NCBI RefSeq assembly: GCF_027359375.1
Contig: NZ_CP114779.1
Location: 1,629,598 to 1,693,597, forward strand
Direction: 5' to 3'
DNA: 64,000 bases
Source: Prochlorococcus marinus str. MIT 0919
GTDB lineage: Bacteria; Cyanobacteriota; Cyanobacteriia; PCC-6307; Cyanobiaceae
Positions within the stretch are counted from its first letter, which is position 1, and every line of letters begins with the position of its first letter. Below are positions 28,276-38,186 of the stretch, one piece after another. The notes below the pieces were generated by a model. It searched no databases. It was given only the letters and a program-made list of their open reading frames with translations, and was not told the origin of the DNA. Made by a program: the position numbers and the translations under genes.

Positions 28276-28300
28276 CTGCAACTTTCAAAAGGCTTGGCGT

Positions 28301-28747
28301 TTAGAAAGGTATTTCATCTGTGTCGGGAATTAAAGGCGAGCTGTCCCAACTTGTAGATGGTTGACCATCGCTTGGTGAGTTCGCTGCTGCTTTGCTCTGA
28401 ACTTCTGGTGTGTTCAGGGGAGAAGAGTCTCTAGTGTTGGATTGCTCTGAAATGCTATGAAACCTAGCGAGAGTGAATTCTGCCTTCTTTTCTTTTGTTC
28501 CATCTTGTCGGGGGATTGTATTCATTCTCAGGCGCCCTTCTAAAACAAGTTTCTGACCAACATGAATATTATTTTGTAATTCTTGTGCCAAGTTCCCCCA
28601 TCCAATTACTTTTATAAAGCCTTGAGGGTCATCCGCTCTAAGACCGTTAAAACTAACTTCCATTTCTGCTATGGGAGTGGTGTTCCCTTGGGTGTAACGA
28701 ATTGTTGGAGCTTGCCTCACAACAGCTTCGAGTAAGCAGTGATTCAT
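28301..28747 (-). CDS. ssb: Single-stranded DNA-binding protein
   Basis: This is the replication/repair SSB. The OB-fold occupies about residues 1-100 (NHCLLEAVVRQAPTIRY, then FIKVIGWGNLAQELQNNIHV and LEGRLRMNT). A Ser/Pro-rich linker and the acidic tip DTDEIPF follow, the expected partner-binding tail. At 148 aa it is slightly shorter than E. coli SSB. It is divergent from cobK, whose start is 26 bp away. Confidence 0.94.
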   Translation of the reverse strand: MNHCLLEAVVRQAPTIRYTQGNTTPIAEMEVSFNGLRADDPQGFIKVIGWGNLAQELQNNIHVGQKLVLEGRLRMNTIPRQDGTKEKKAEFTLARFHSISEQSNTRDSSPLNTPEVQSKAAANSPSDGQPSTSWDSSPLIPDTDEIPF

Positions 28748-28772
28748 TTCAATTCAAGCGCGCAGAGTTATC

Positions 28773-29576
28773 TTGATGCACAGTAGAAAAAATTGCCACC
28801 TACATATTTGGTTGTTAACCGGCACGCAGGAAGGACCAGAGCTGGCAAAAGCCTTTATAGACAGAGGGTGCAAAGTTAGCGTCAGTGTTGTTTCTTATGA
28901 GGCTTCTTTGTCATACTTTGGCTTGGGTTTGGAGTCTTTATGGGTTGGTTCTTTGAAAGGAGTTGAAGAAATTTCTTTGGTTTTAAGCAATGCTCAGGAA
29001 AATCACAATGGATTTGACTATGTTATTGATGCAACACACCCTTTCGCAAGAATAATAAGCTCTGATTTGAGAAAAGCTTGTTTAATATTTGGCCAAATCA
29101 TTATTAGATATGAACGTTATTGTGAGAACCTACCTGGGGCTAACTTCATAAGAAATTTTCATGATCTTTCAAGTTTTAACTTGAAAGGCAAAAAATTACT
29201 TTTAGCTATAGGTTCAAAATATTTATCAGAATGTTTAAATGAAATCCATGATATTGGTGCAATTCCATTTGCAAGAGTTTTGCCTCGAGTTTCTAGTTTC
29301 GCCAAAGCATTATCTTGCAAAATACCTGAAGAAAACTTAGCAATTTTACAACCTTTGACTTCTTCGCCTGAAGGTGCAATAGAGAAAGCACTCTGTAGAA
29401 GCTGGAATATAAATGGGGTTATTTGTAGAGAATCAGGAGGTGGAACTCAAAGATTATGGCAGTCCATCTGTAAAGCGCAAAATATCAAGCTCTGGCTTAT
29501 ATCAAGGCCCACTGCGCCTGAAGGTATTTTAGTGGCTGATACCCTGGTAAAATTATTGCAATATATAGGGCTTTAA
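28773..29576 (+). CDS. cobK: Precorrin-6A reductase-like protein (CobK/CbiJ family)
   Basis: This enzyme reduces precorrin-6A or cobalt-precorrin-6A in corrin-ring synthesis. The 267-aa protein starts with the family's dinucleotide-type motif, LLTGTQEGPELAKAFIDRG, and contains VIDATHPFARIIS and GVICRESGGGTQRLWQS. The last of these is equivalent to the family's conserved end region. Prochlorococcus makes a cobalamin-type cofactor, and cobO lies elsewhere in the window (49274). It is co-directional with cutA, 33 bp downstream. Confidence 0.88.
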   Translation: MMHSRKNCHLHIWLLTGTQEGPELAKAFIDRGCKVSVSVVSYEASLSYFGLGLESLWVGSLKGVEEISLVLSNAQENHNGFDYVIDATHPFARIISSDLRKACLIFGQIIIRYERYCENLPGANFIRNFHDLSSFNLKGKKLLLAIGSKYLSECLNEIHDIGAIPFARVLPRVSSFAKALSCKIPEENLAILQPLTSSPEGAIEKALCRSWNINGVICRESGGGTQRLWQSICKAQNIKLWLISRPTAPEGILVADTLVKLLQYIGL

Positions 29577-29609
29577 TACCTTCTTGTTTTAACTTTTAAA
29601 TTTCTATCT

Positions 29610-29942
29610 ATGTCTAAATCTATAAAGCGTAAAAACTGTGTCTTGGTTCTAACTACAGAAAAGAATAATGATAGTGCTAATTATTTAGCTAATAGGCTGC
29701 TAGTTAAGAAATATGCAGCGTGCATTACTTTACGCAAAATTAAATCTATGTATTGGTGGGATGGTTCAATTGAAGAGAGTAAAGAGGTTCAACTTATGAT
29801 AAAAACTAATCACAATAAATTGGATTTACTTTTAAAAGAAATAAAAAAATTACATTCATATTTAAAACCCGAGATAGTTTTTTGGGATGCGGATTGCAGT
29901 AAAGCATATGGGGATTGGCTGCAGCATGCAATTATGACTTAA
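29610..29942 (+). CDS. cutA: CutA1 divalent-cation tolerance protein
   Basis: CutA1 forms very stable trimers and has been linked to copper tolerance. The 110-aa sequence has the family pattern: KYAACITLRKIKSMYWWDGSIEES and EVQLMIKT, then LHSYLKPEIVFWDAD. The start MSKSIKRKN gives a normal length with a short basic extension. It ends 5 bp before the stop of the convergent PfkB kinase. Confidence 0.92.
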   Translation: MSKSIKRKNCVLVLTTEKNNDSANYLANRLLVKKYAACITLRKIKSMYWWDGSIEESKEVQLMIKTNHNKLDLLLKEIKKLHSYLKPEIVFWDADCSKAYGDWLQHAIMT

Positions 29943-29947
29943 AATAG

Positions 29948-30964
29948 TTATGTTTCATCTAAATAATTATTAACTAGCTTTTTAAGGTCAATTTGAGACC
30001 TGGTGCCGACTTGTGTAACTATATGGCCAGCGCAGATTGAGCCTATTTGCCCACATATGTCTAGACTTTTTCCGAGAGAGTAACCATAAAGAAAGCCACT
30101 TGCGTAAAGATCACCAGCACCAGTCGTATCAATTACTTCTCCCATTCTATATGGTTTAATTGTGAAACAATTTCCACCTGAAATTATAATAGAACCATTC
30201 TCTCCCATCGTTAGGACTGATATATCACAATGCTTATTGATAATGCTTTTAGCTTCATCTAGGCCTTTGCTTTTGTATAGTGAAATTATTTCACCTTCAT
30301 TGGCAAATATTATATCTATATAATTACTAATTAATTCTTGAAAGCTTTCTCTGTGTCGTTCAACGCAAAATGCATCTGAGAGAGAAAGAGCAATTTTACC
30401 TCCTGAAGATTTGCATTCCTTTGCAGAAGTTATAAAAGCTTTTTTGGCTTCAGGATGATCCCACAAATAACCTTCTAGATATAGAACTTTTGCTTGTTTT
30501 ACTAAAGATAGATCTATATCTTGAGGATTGAGAAAAACTGAAGCACCTAAGTAAGTGCACATAGTTCTCTGTGCATCAGGCGTTATAAGTATTAAGCACC
30601 TTGCAGTTGATGGTCCTATATCAATTGGAGGAGTCTGGTAATTAGCACCTGTTGAACATATATCATGTGTAAATATTTTCCCAAGATCATCATTTTTTAC
30701 TCGTCCTATAAAGCCTGCTTCAATTCCTAGTTGTGCTAGTCCTGCAATTGTATTTGCAGCAGAGCCTCCAGAGCTTTCCAGACCAGGTCCGCTTACTAGG
30801 TATAGTTCTTCTGCTTTGCTCTGATCAACTAGGGTCATGGAACCTTTAGTCAATGAATTCTGTTCTAAAAAAGTGTCTGTTGAATGTACAAGAATATCTA
30901 CAATTGAATTCCCTATCCCTACAACATCAAATTGCTTTTTGAGTGTCTTGTCTCCTTTTTTCAA
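29948..30964 (-). CDS. PfkB-family carbohydrate/nucleoside kinase
   Basis: This 338-aa ribokinase-like kinase has GGSAANTIAGLAQLG near residue 66 and the ATP-site signature DTTGAGDLYASGFLYGYS near residue 286. The start, FDVVGIGNSIVDILVH, is typical of adenosine kinase-like PfkB proteins found in cyanobacteria and often labelled sugar kinase. The exact substrate cannot be read from sequence. It lies just downstream of purA on the minus strand (40 bp), which makes a purine nucleoside substrate plausible, as an inference. Confidence 0.85.
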   Translation of the reverse strand: MKKGDKTLKKQFDVVGIGNSIVDILVHSTDTFLEQNSLTKGSMTLVDQSKAEELYLVSGPGLESSGGSAANTIAGLAQLGIEAGFIGRVKNDDLGKIFTHDICSTGANYQTPPIDIGPSTARCLILITPDAQRTMCTYLGASVFLNPQDIDLSLVKQAKVLYLEGYLWDHPEAKKAFITSAKECKSSGGKIALSLSDAFCVERHRESFQELISNYIDIIFANEGEIISLYKSKGLDEAKSIINKHCDISVLTMGENGSIIISGGNCFTIKPYRMGEVIDTTGAGDLYASGFLYGYSLGKSLDICGQIGSICAGHIVTQVGTRSQIDLKKLVNNYLDET

Positions 30965-31004
30965 ATTGTCTCCTTCAGAGTTTTTATTAGCTATTAGTTT
31001 AAGT

Positions 31005-32363
<1,359 letters not shown>

Positions 32364-32409
32364 TCAGATTTTCTCCTTTAAGTCAAAGTAATTGATTAAA
32401 GCTTATCTT

Positions 32410-32844
32410 TTAGACTTCTTTTTGAACGATTTTTTCTGCTCTTGATAGTTCTTTATTTAGTCTGGCTTTGAGTTTTTCGGGTATAGGACGATCTTTAAAT
32501 GTTTTGTAATGACCAGCCATTGCATTTAAGGCTGTTTGCATCGTTGTAAAAGAGGTTGTCCCATTTACTTGAGGCCTGTTTCTATACCTTGAGATATAAG
32601 CTGTTATAAGTTCCAAGGCTTCGTCTTTTGCAGTGGAACGATCGGCAGAATCATCTGGAATGTCTACAGTACTTTTTAGATTTTCTGCAACAGAAATAGT
32701 GTCTTGCACAAAATCCCCAGTCATAAGAGCTTTACCTGCTTGAGCAACTTGACCGAAAGGAGCAAAGATTAGTAAAAGGCTTAAACAAATTGCTGAAACT
32801 GTTTTGATCAGTTTTGCCTTAAGTTTATGAAAGATAGGATTCAT
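32410..32844 (-). CDS. psb27: Photosystem II assembly protein Psb27
   Basis: Psb27 binds CP43 on the lumenal side while photosystem II is assembled or repaired. A signal peptide is clear (residues 10-36, LIKTVSAICLSLLLIFAPFG, then AQA as the cleavage site). The mature part, with TISVAENLKSTVDIPDDSAD and SRYRNRPQVNG, matches the four-helix Psb27 fold. No cysteine follows the hydrophobic core, so the lipid anchor known from Synechocystis Psb27 appears to be absent. The gene lies 42 bp downstream of proS, same strand. Confidence 0.92.
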   Translation of the reverse strand: MNPIFHKLKAKLIKTVSAICLSLLLIFAPFGQVAQAGKALMTGDFVQDTISVAENLKSTVDIPDDSADRSTAKDEALELITAYISRYRNRPQVNGTTSFTTMQTALNAMAGHYKTFKDRPIPEKLKARLNKELSRAEKIVQKEV

Positions 32845-32886
32845 TTTAATGAACAGAGTTATTAAGACTCTAGGAGAATTAGGGTT

Positions 32887-34680
32887 TTATGGAGACTTCT
32901 CCTTGAATATCTTTTCTATTAACATTTTCACAGCATCTTCAAAATTCAGAATAGATACATTCCTATTAGATCTCTTAAAGAGCTCTACTTGTCCGGATGG
33001 AGCATCTCTACCTACAACCAGTCTCCAAGGAATTCCAATTAGATCTGCGTCTTTAAATTTTACGCCAGCTCTCTCCTTCCTGTCATCAATAAGAACATCA
33101 ATGCCGTTTTCTTTTAACTTGTTATAAATGAGTTCTCCAAGGTTTCTTTGACCCTCATCTTGAATATTAGCTATTACAACAATTACATCAAAAGGAGAGA
33201 TGCTTAGCGGCCAAATTATTCCTGATTCATCATGGTTTTGCTCAACTGAAGCTTGTGCAAGTCTGGAAACACCAATCCCATAGCATCCCATCCAGAAAGG
33301 TTCTAAACCTCCTCCTTCATTGGTAAAGCCTTTTTCTAGTGCCAAGGAGTACTTTCTTCCTAGTTGAAAAATATGACCTACTTCAATTCCTCTTTTCTCT
33401 AATAAAACTTCTTTTCTGTTATGACAGCAATTATCGCCAGGCTGCGCTTTCCTAATATCTGCGATCTGTGGAGTGCCTCCAAGTAGCTCCCAAGTGCAGA
33501 AAATTTTATGTTTATGAAGCTCATTTGCTCCACATACAAAACTTTTTAATTCTGAAGCAGTTTGATCTGATACTCTTATGAATTGTTTCTCCCAACCCGA
33601 AGAATTAGATAAAAAAGAATCTTTTAAATCAGGACCTATTGAACCAAAAGGTAAATCTTTTAACCCCTGCAATTTTAAATCTTCTCTTGAAATTGAGCTT
33701 ATCTTTAATACGTTTTTCTGAGTATGTTTACTAATAAAGTTAATGAGCTTAACTTCATTCAGTTCTTGATCTCCCCTAATACTTACAAGAATTGGCTGTT
33801 TCTCTAAATCTTCGAGAGTTGCTAACATTACAATGACTTTTATTACTTGGTCCGAGTTAAAAGATTCCCCTTCACATAATGCATCTATTGTCATTTTATC
33901 TTTTGTTTCTATTAAAGACATTTTGCCTGTTTCTAAAGCCTTTGCTTGTTTGGGAATAGAAACGGCTTTCTCTTGATTTGCAGAGTATCTTCCATCTGAA
34001 CTAATTAAAATTAAATCCTCACCGGCATCTGCTGTAACCATATACTCTTGTGATGCTGCTCCACCTATTGCTCCGCTATCTGCCTCTACTGGAACAGTTT
34101 CAATCCCACATCGAGAAAAAATATTTTTATAAGCATCTTTCATCTCTTCATAGGTTGACTGAAGGTCTTCTTCGCTTGAGTGGAAAGAGTATCCATCTTT
34201 CATGATAAATTCCCTACTTCTCATCAATCCAAATCTTGGGCGAATTTCATCTCTAAATTTTGTTTGTATTTGATATAGGTTTATAGGTAGTTGCTTATAA
34301 GAATTTACTGTTTCTCCAACTAGTTTTGTAATGATTTCTTCATGAGTAGGTCCTAAGCCAAGCTCTCTTCCTTGTCTATCTTTTAAATTAAACATAATAC
34401 CTTCTCCTTGAGTATAACTCTGCCATCTTCCAGTTTGTTTCCATAATTCTGCAGGATGAAGTTGAGGCAAAAGTACTTCTAAGCAACCTTTAGAATTAAG
34501 TTCTTCTTGAATAATTCTGGTAATCTTTTGCAGAGTTTTCCACATTAGAGGCATGTATGCATATATCCCAGATGTTGCACGTTTTATGAAGCCTCCTCGA
34601 AGAAGCAATTGATGAGAAATTATATCGGCGTCGGCGGGAACATCCCGCAGCGTCACCAGCATTAGGCGGGAGACGCGCAT
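32887..34680 (-). CDS. proS: Prolyl-tRNA synthetase
   Basis: This is a class II synthetase of the bacterial type. MRVSRLMLVTLRDVPADADI is the usual start, and FRDEIRPRFGLMRSREFIMKD holds motif 2. The insertion (editing) domain with GAIGGAASQEYMV lies near residues 220-400. The C-terminal anticodon-binding domain ends KMLIEKIFKE. The 597-aa length is standard. The upstream divergent gap contains a nested hairpin (34747-34788). Confidence 0.97.
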   Translation of the reverse strand: MRVSRLMLVTLRDVPADADIISHQLLLRGGFIKRATSGIYAYMPLMWKTLQKITRIIQEELNSKGCLEVLLPQLHPAELWKQTGRWQSYTQGEGIMFNLKDRQGRELGLGPTHEEIITKLVGETVNSYKQLPINLYQIQTKFRDEIRPRFGLMRSREFIMKDGYSFHSSEEDLQSTYEEMKDAYKNIFSRCGIETVPVEADSGAIGGAASQEYMVTADAGEDLILISSDGRYSANQEKAVSIPKQAKALETGKMSLIETKDKMTIDALCEGESFNSDQVIKVIVMLATLEDLEKQPILVSIRGDQELNEVKLINFISKHTQKNVLKISSISREDLKLQGLKDLPFGSIGPDLKDSFLSNSSGWEKQFIRVSDQTASELKSFVCGANELHKHKIFCTWELLGGTPQIADIRKAQPGDNCCHNRKEVLLEKRGIEVGHIFQLGRKYSLALEKGFTNEGGGLEPFWMGCYGIGVSRLAQASVEQNHDESGIIWPLSISPFDVIVVIANIQDEGQRNLGELIYNKLKENGIDVLIDDRKERAGVKFKDADLIGIPWRLVVGRDAPSGQVELFKRSNRNVSILNFEDAVKMLIEKIFKEKSP

Positions 34681-34746
34681 GACTCTCTTTCCTTTGGTAC
34701 TGAGTCATGATGATACCGCTCTTTAAGCAAACTGAAACAACCGCTT

Positions 34747-34788
34747 GTGAAAGTGTCCTTTCTGCACAAATGGACATAGATCTTTCAC
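34747..34788. repeat. Nested hairpin between proS and the HTH gene
   Basis: The left arm 34747-34758 (GTGAAAGTGTCC) pairs with GGACA (34772-34776) and CTTTCAC (34782-34788), leaving a 5-nt bulge on the right and a 13-nt loop. It lies in the divergent 157-bp gap, about 65 bp upstream of proS and 50 bp before the HTH gene. Confidence 0.6.
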
Positions 34789-34837
34789 GCCTTGTCTGCT
34801 AATTTCTGCAAAGTTTTTTTCGCCCTGTTCTTAGATC

Positions 34838-35293
34838 ATGTTTAATGGGGCAGTGGATATAAATCAATCTCAAGCATCCGGTATTAACCCAGACCTTAAA
34901 TCTGTTATCTCTAATGGTGATTCTTTGGTTGGTATAGACGAAGTTCAGAAGTCACTGAATCGATCTAGAGCTTCTGTTTATAGGTATACCAATACTGACA
35001 GCAGGAATCTCAATCCTCCATTCAATCCGAGGAAGCTTAATCCTGAATTTAGAAGTGATCAAAAGGACCCTCTTTTGTTTCACCCAAATGAGGTGGCAAG
35101 ATTTGCTAAAGATATTCTTAGAATTAAAGAGGTCACAGTTGAAGTATTAAATTCACCTTCTACTGCTACTCAAAACGTATTGGGTTCTATCCTTGAGGAG
35201 TTGAAACTCATAAGGATGCACCTTGAAACTAAGTCAAATTCAGCAGAAGGTTTTGCAAATAAACAAAATAACAAAGACTGGCCAGCAGCATAG
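34838..35293 (+). CDS. Helix-turn-helix protein, resolvase-labelled cyanobacterial family
   Basis: This 151-aa protein has a MerR/HTH_17-like segment, LVGIDEVQKSLNRSRASVY (about residues 31-49), near the N-terminus. A middle part follows with FNPRKLNPEFRSD and LLFHPNEVARFAKDILR, a second helix pattern that may bind DNA. The C-terminal helix (ILEELKLIRMHLE) may dimerise. Homologues in cyanobacteria are sometimes called resolvase, but no catalytic serine-recombinase motif is visible here. Probably a DNA-binding regulator; the target is unknown. Confidence 0.68.
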   Translation: MFNGAVDINQSQASGINPDLKSVISNGDSLVGIDEVQKSLNRSRASVYRYTNTDSRNLNPPFNPRKLNPEFRSDQKDPLLFHPNEVARFAKDILRIKEVTVEVLNSPSTATQNVLGSILEELKLIRMHLETKSNSAEGFANKQNNKDWPAA

Positions 35294-35408
35294 TTAATTC
35301 AAAAAAGTGACCCCTTAAATACTCGTAATTATTAGATAAATTCCATCGGGTCTATTAAGATGCTAATTAAACCCCCATGAATTTTTTATATCTTTTTATT
35401 TAATCTGA

Positions 35409-35696
35409 ATGGATTCAGAATCAACTTCATCGCGGCAACAGCTCCAGGAGGTTAACCCTCCATCAGGTTTTAAACCAGGAGAAGACTCTCAGGAGGGTGA
35501 TGATGAAGACCCTTATAGTTGGAATGGTCCGTCCAATGCTTTGCTTGGTTTGGCTATAGCGATTACTTCAATCGGTGTTCCACTGTTGGTTGTGTTAATC
35601 GATCAGCCCCCTTCCAATGAAAAAACAGTTCCTTCTGCCTTAGAACCTTATGGATCTAAGTCCTCTTCCTCCATCTCCTTCGCAAGGTTTAGTTAA
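35409..35696 (+). CDS. Small single-span membrane protein
   Basis: The 95-aa protein has an acidic, Ser/Gln-rich N-terminal half and one hydrophobic segment (ALLGLAIAITSIGVPLLVVLI, when read as two parts, about residues 44-64). It ends in a Ser-rich tail. Its last 47 bases (35650-35696) overlap the start of ppa copy 2 in another frame. The ATG at 35409 has no strong ribosome site. No family is recognised; topology suggests a thylakoid or plasma-membrane anchor. Confidence 0.68.
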   Translation: MDSESTSSRQQLQEVNPPSGFKPGEDSQEGDDEDPYSWNGPSNALLGLAIAITSIGVPLLVVLIDQPPSNEKTVPSALEPYGSKSSSSISFARFS

Positions 35697-36171
35697 CCTT
35701 ATTGTTGAAATACCAGCAGGGAGTAGAAACAAGTATGAATACTTTTCCAAAGCAGGAGTAATGGCTTTGGATAGAGTTTTGCATTCGTCTGTTAGATACC
35801 CCTTTGACTATGGTTTTGTCCCTAACACTCTTGCTGAAGATGGAGCACCTTTAGATGCAATGGTAATAATGGAGGAGCCAACATTTGCGGGTTGTCTTAT
35901 CCAGGCGAGGCCAATAGGGGTACTTGATATGCATGATTCAGGTGCATATGACGGTAAATTATTGTGCATACCAACGGCAGATCCACGTCAAAATGGTATT
36001 AACAGCATTAAGCAAATTTCTCCTAGCCAGCTTGAAGATGTAGCAGAGTTCTTTAGAACATATAAGAGTTTAGAAGGCAGAGTTGTTGTTATAGATGGCT
36101 GGAGGGATTTTGATGCTGTGGCAGATTTACTACAAACATGTATTGATGCGAATAATCAATCCCATAAATAA
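35650..36171 (+). CDS. ppa: Inorganic pyrophosphatase, family I (copy 2, altered catalytic Asp)
   Basis: The start MDLSPLPPSPSQGLVNLIVE matches the cyanobacterial-type family I PPase, so the ATG at 35650 is right even though it overlaps the preceding gene by 47 nt. Glu20, Lys28, Glu30, Arg42, Tyr50, Tyr54 and Tyr-Lys in FFRTYKSLEG are kept. The metal motif reads AEDGAPLD: Asp64 and Asp69 are present but the middle Asp (E. coli Asp67, a likely general base) is Ala66. Activity may be reduced or absent. Copy 1 at 19798 retains this residue. Confidence 0.9.
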   Translation: MDLSPLPPSPSQGLVNLIVEIPAGSRNKYEYFSKAGVMALDRVLHSSVRYPFDYGFVPNTLAEDGAPLDAMVIMEEPTFAGCLIQARPIGVLDMHDSGAYDGKLLCIPTADPRQNGINSIKQISPSQLEDVAEFFRTYKSLEGRVVVIDGWRDFDAVADLLQTCIDANNQSHK

Positions 36172-36228
36172 ATTATTTTCTTCAAAGGATTTATGGTATA
36201 TCATACTGGTTCCTTCTAGATATTGATT

Positions 36229-36591
36229 ATGATCAAAAAAGTTACTATATATAGTTATTCTATGTGTGGAACTTGTAGGAAGGCTTTGAAATGGTTGAAC
36301 GATAACAAGATCGAATATGAATTATTGGATATTACAAAAGAAGTTCCTTCTAAAGAACTTATTTTAAGTGCTATAGAACAATTGGGAGATAGGAAGTATC
36401 TTTTTAATACTAGTGGTAAGAGTTACAGATCCTTGGGCTCAAATGTTGTTAAAGCAATGACAAAGGATGAATCATTGAAAGCTCTTTGTAATGATGGAAA
36501 GCTTATTAAAAGACCCTTTTTGGTTGATAGTAATAAACATATATTAATTGGGTTTAACGAGCTTAAATGGAGCGATCATTTTTTGAGATAG
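36229..36591 (+). CDS. ArsC/Spx-family thioredoxin-fold protein
   Basis: This 120-aa protein has the thioredoxin-like start VTIYSYSMCGTCRKALKWLN with a CxxC pair (MCGTC), unlike classical ArsC (single Cys in CxxS). The central block LFNTSGKSYRSLG and the terminal block KRPFLVDSNKHILIGF match the ArsC/Spx/YffB family. Arsenate reductase activity is not assured; Spx-like regulation is also possible. I use the ATG at 36229 over the TTG at 36223. The last 29 bases overlap the convergent membrane protein gene. Confidence 0.85.
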   Translation: MIKKVTIYSYSMCGTCRKALKWLNDNKIEYELLDITKEVPSKELILSAIEQLGDRKYLFNTSGKSYRSLGSNVVKAMTKDESLKALCNDGKLIKRPFLVDSNKHILIGFNELKWSDHFLR

Positions 36592-38062
36592 AGTTTAAGT
36601 CATCTAGTTCAATAATTAGATCACTAAAGTCAGTATTATTTTTGAATTGTCTAAAGCTAAATATTTTAATTCCTTCTAGGAAGGATGTTATTAACTCTTG
36701 ACTCTCACTCAGTATTGCTTCTTCTTCTAGAGATGATGCTAATTCTTCCCAGAACTTATCTATAGCCTCTAATGCTATCTTTTCCATTTGATAATCCTTG
36801 GCAGATAATCGCTCACCAGTATTTTTTGATAAACCTAGAATTACATCTGCCATGCTCGATGCGAGTTTCATGCTTATAACTGACTCTGCCCTGTCAATTA
36901 TTTGATTGTCTCTTAATGGAATAGGCAACTTGGAACTTTCTATGCTTTTCTGAAGTGAATGATTTAATAGTGCTATAAGCTGAGCCCGCATATTAGGCCC
37001 TATTTTCTTTAGTAATAATGGCATCCATAGTCTTAAGAATTCTTTTAATTCACTACTTCCTTTCTTCCCGGGTGACTTATAGCTACATAAGCCCCGTATC
37101 CTATTAGGTAGAAGATTTGATTGAATATTTTGCTGGAAAGAATCTATGATTTTCACAGTTAATACCTCAAATAATTCAATAGCAAGTACTGCAACTACCC
37201 ACTGACTTATAGCTGCTCTTAATGGCTCAATTTGAATTAATTTTGCATAAGAAAGCTTTGCAATTGTTGGGAATATTCGTAGTAATCTTAGAAAAGGTGT
37301 GAAAAATAAAATGTCTCCCCATTGCTTGATAATTGCATCTTTCCAAGTAATGGTTCTAAACCTAATCTTTAATAAATATGCTTGCAGAATTATATTTATT
37401 AAAAATAAAAGTTGAAATGGTAAATCTAATTTCCAAGAGTAATCTAAAATCCTACCGTCTTGATTTTTTTGCAGTATATAGCTTGCGTTTAACTTTGGTA
37501 TTATCTTTTCTTTTAAGAACTTAGACTCATTACTCCACCCATTCTGCTTAATATATTCCCTTGTATGAAATTTAGTTATTGAATCTTTATAGTCTCTTTC
37601 TCCGATACGCGTTACAAGACGCTTTTTTATCATCTCAATATTGTTAATATTTGTGTTAACTCTACTCCTCTCTAGCTCATCTATAGCGGACATTATAAGT
37701 TGCTTGTTTTGATTAAGCATTTGTTCCAATCTTTGATCTTTAAATTCTTTCTTTGAAATAAAGTTGTCAAGACTTTGATAGCTTTTAATATATTCTTGAC
37801 TTTTTTGATGCATTCCAACTCCTTTGATCTTGTCATACCTCGCAGTGATATTTGGAAGCGAGTAAAATGAAACCTCTAATGAGGGAATATTGAAAAGTTG
37901 AAATTTTTTGTTGACCCAAAAACTTCTTAGTTGTATATAACTTATGTCGAATATGGCCCAGGCTAGATTCGCTACCGCTAGGAACGCTATTGCCTTGTTC
38001 CATTTATCAAAAAATTGTTGCTTAGGTGTTGGTTTCGTATTTTGCCAGCGAGGACGAATCAT
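36563..38062 (-). CDS. Large cyanobacterial membrane protein, ion-channel-like segment
   Basis: This 499-aa protein has an N-terminal hydrophobic segment (FLAVANLAWAIFDISYIQL, about 28-46), then a long charged region (about 90-190). Next are further membrane segments LPFQLLFLINIILQAYLL and WGDILFFTPFLRLLRIFPTI. The latter has spaced arginines (FLRLLRIF) like an S4 helix. The remaining 220 residues are soluble and helical. The overall pattern resembles a voltage-sensor-like cyanobacterial protein, but I cannot name a family. It overlaps the ArsC-like gene by 29 bp at its end. Confidence 0.68.
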   Translation of the reverse strand: MIRPRWQNTKPTPKQQFFDKWNKAIAFLAVANLAWAIFDISYIQLRSFWVNKKFQLFNIPSLEVSFYSLPNITARYDKIKGVGMHQKSQEYIKSYQSLDNFISKKEFKDQRLEQMLNQNKQLIMSAIDELERSRVNTNINNIEMIKKRLVTRIGERDYKDSITKFHTREYIKQNGWSNESKFLKEKIIPKLNASYILQKNQDGRILDYSWKLDLPFQLLFLINIILQAYLLKIRFRTITWKDAIIKQWGDILFFTPFLRLLRIFPTIAKLSYAKLIQIEPLRAAISQWVVAVLAIELFEVLTVKIIDSFQQNIQSNLLPNRIRGLCSYKSPGKKGSSELKEFLRLWMPLLLKKIGPNMRAQLIALLNHSLQKSIESSKLPIPLRDNQIIDRAESVISMKLASSMADVILGLSKNTGERLSAKDYQMEKIALEAIDKFWEELASSLEEEAILSESQELITSFLEGIKIFSFRQFKNNTDFSDLIIELDDLNSISKNDRSI

Positions 38063-38186
38063 AATTACTATCTCTTCTATTTAACTTAATGGTATATATA
38101 CGAAGTGACTATCCTTCGCTTCTGAATTCATTCAAATGCATAAGGTTTAATTGCAAAAAACCAACTCAAGAATTGATGGCGACTTT

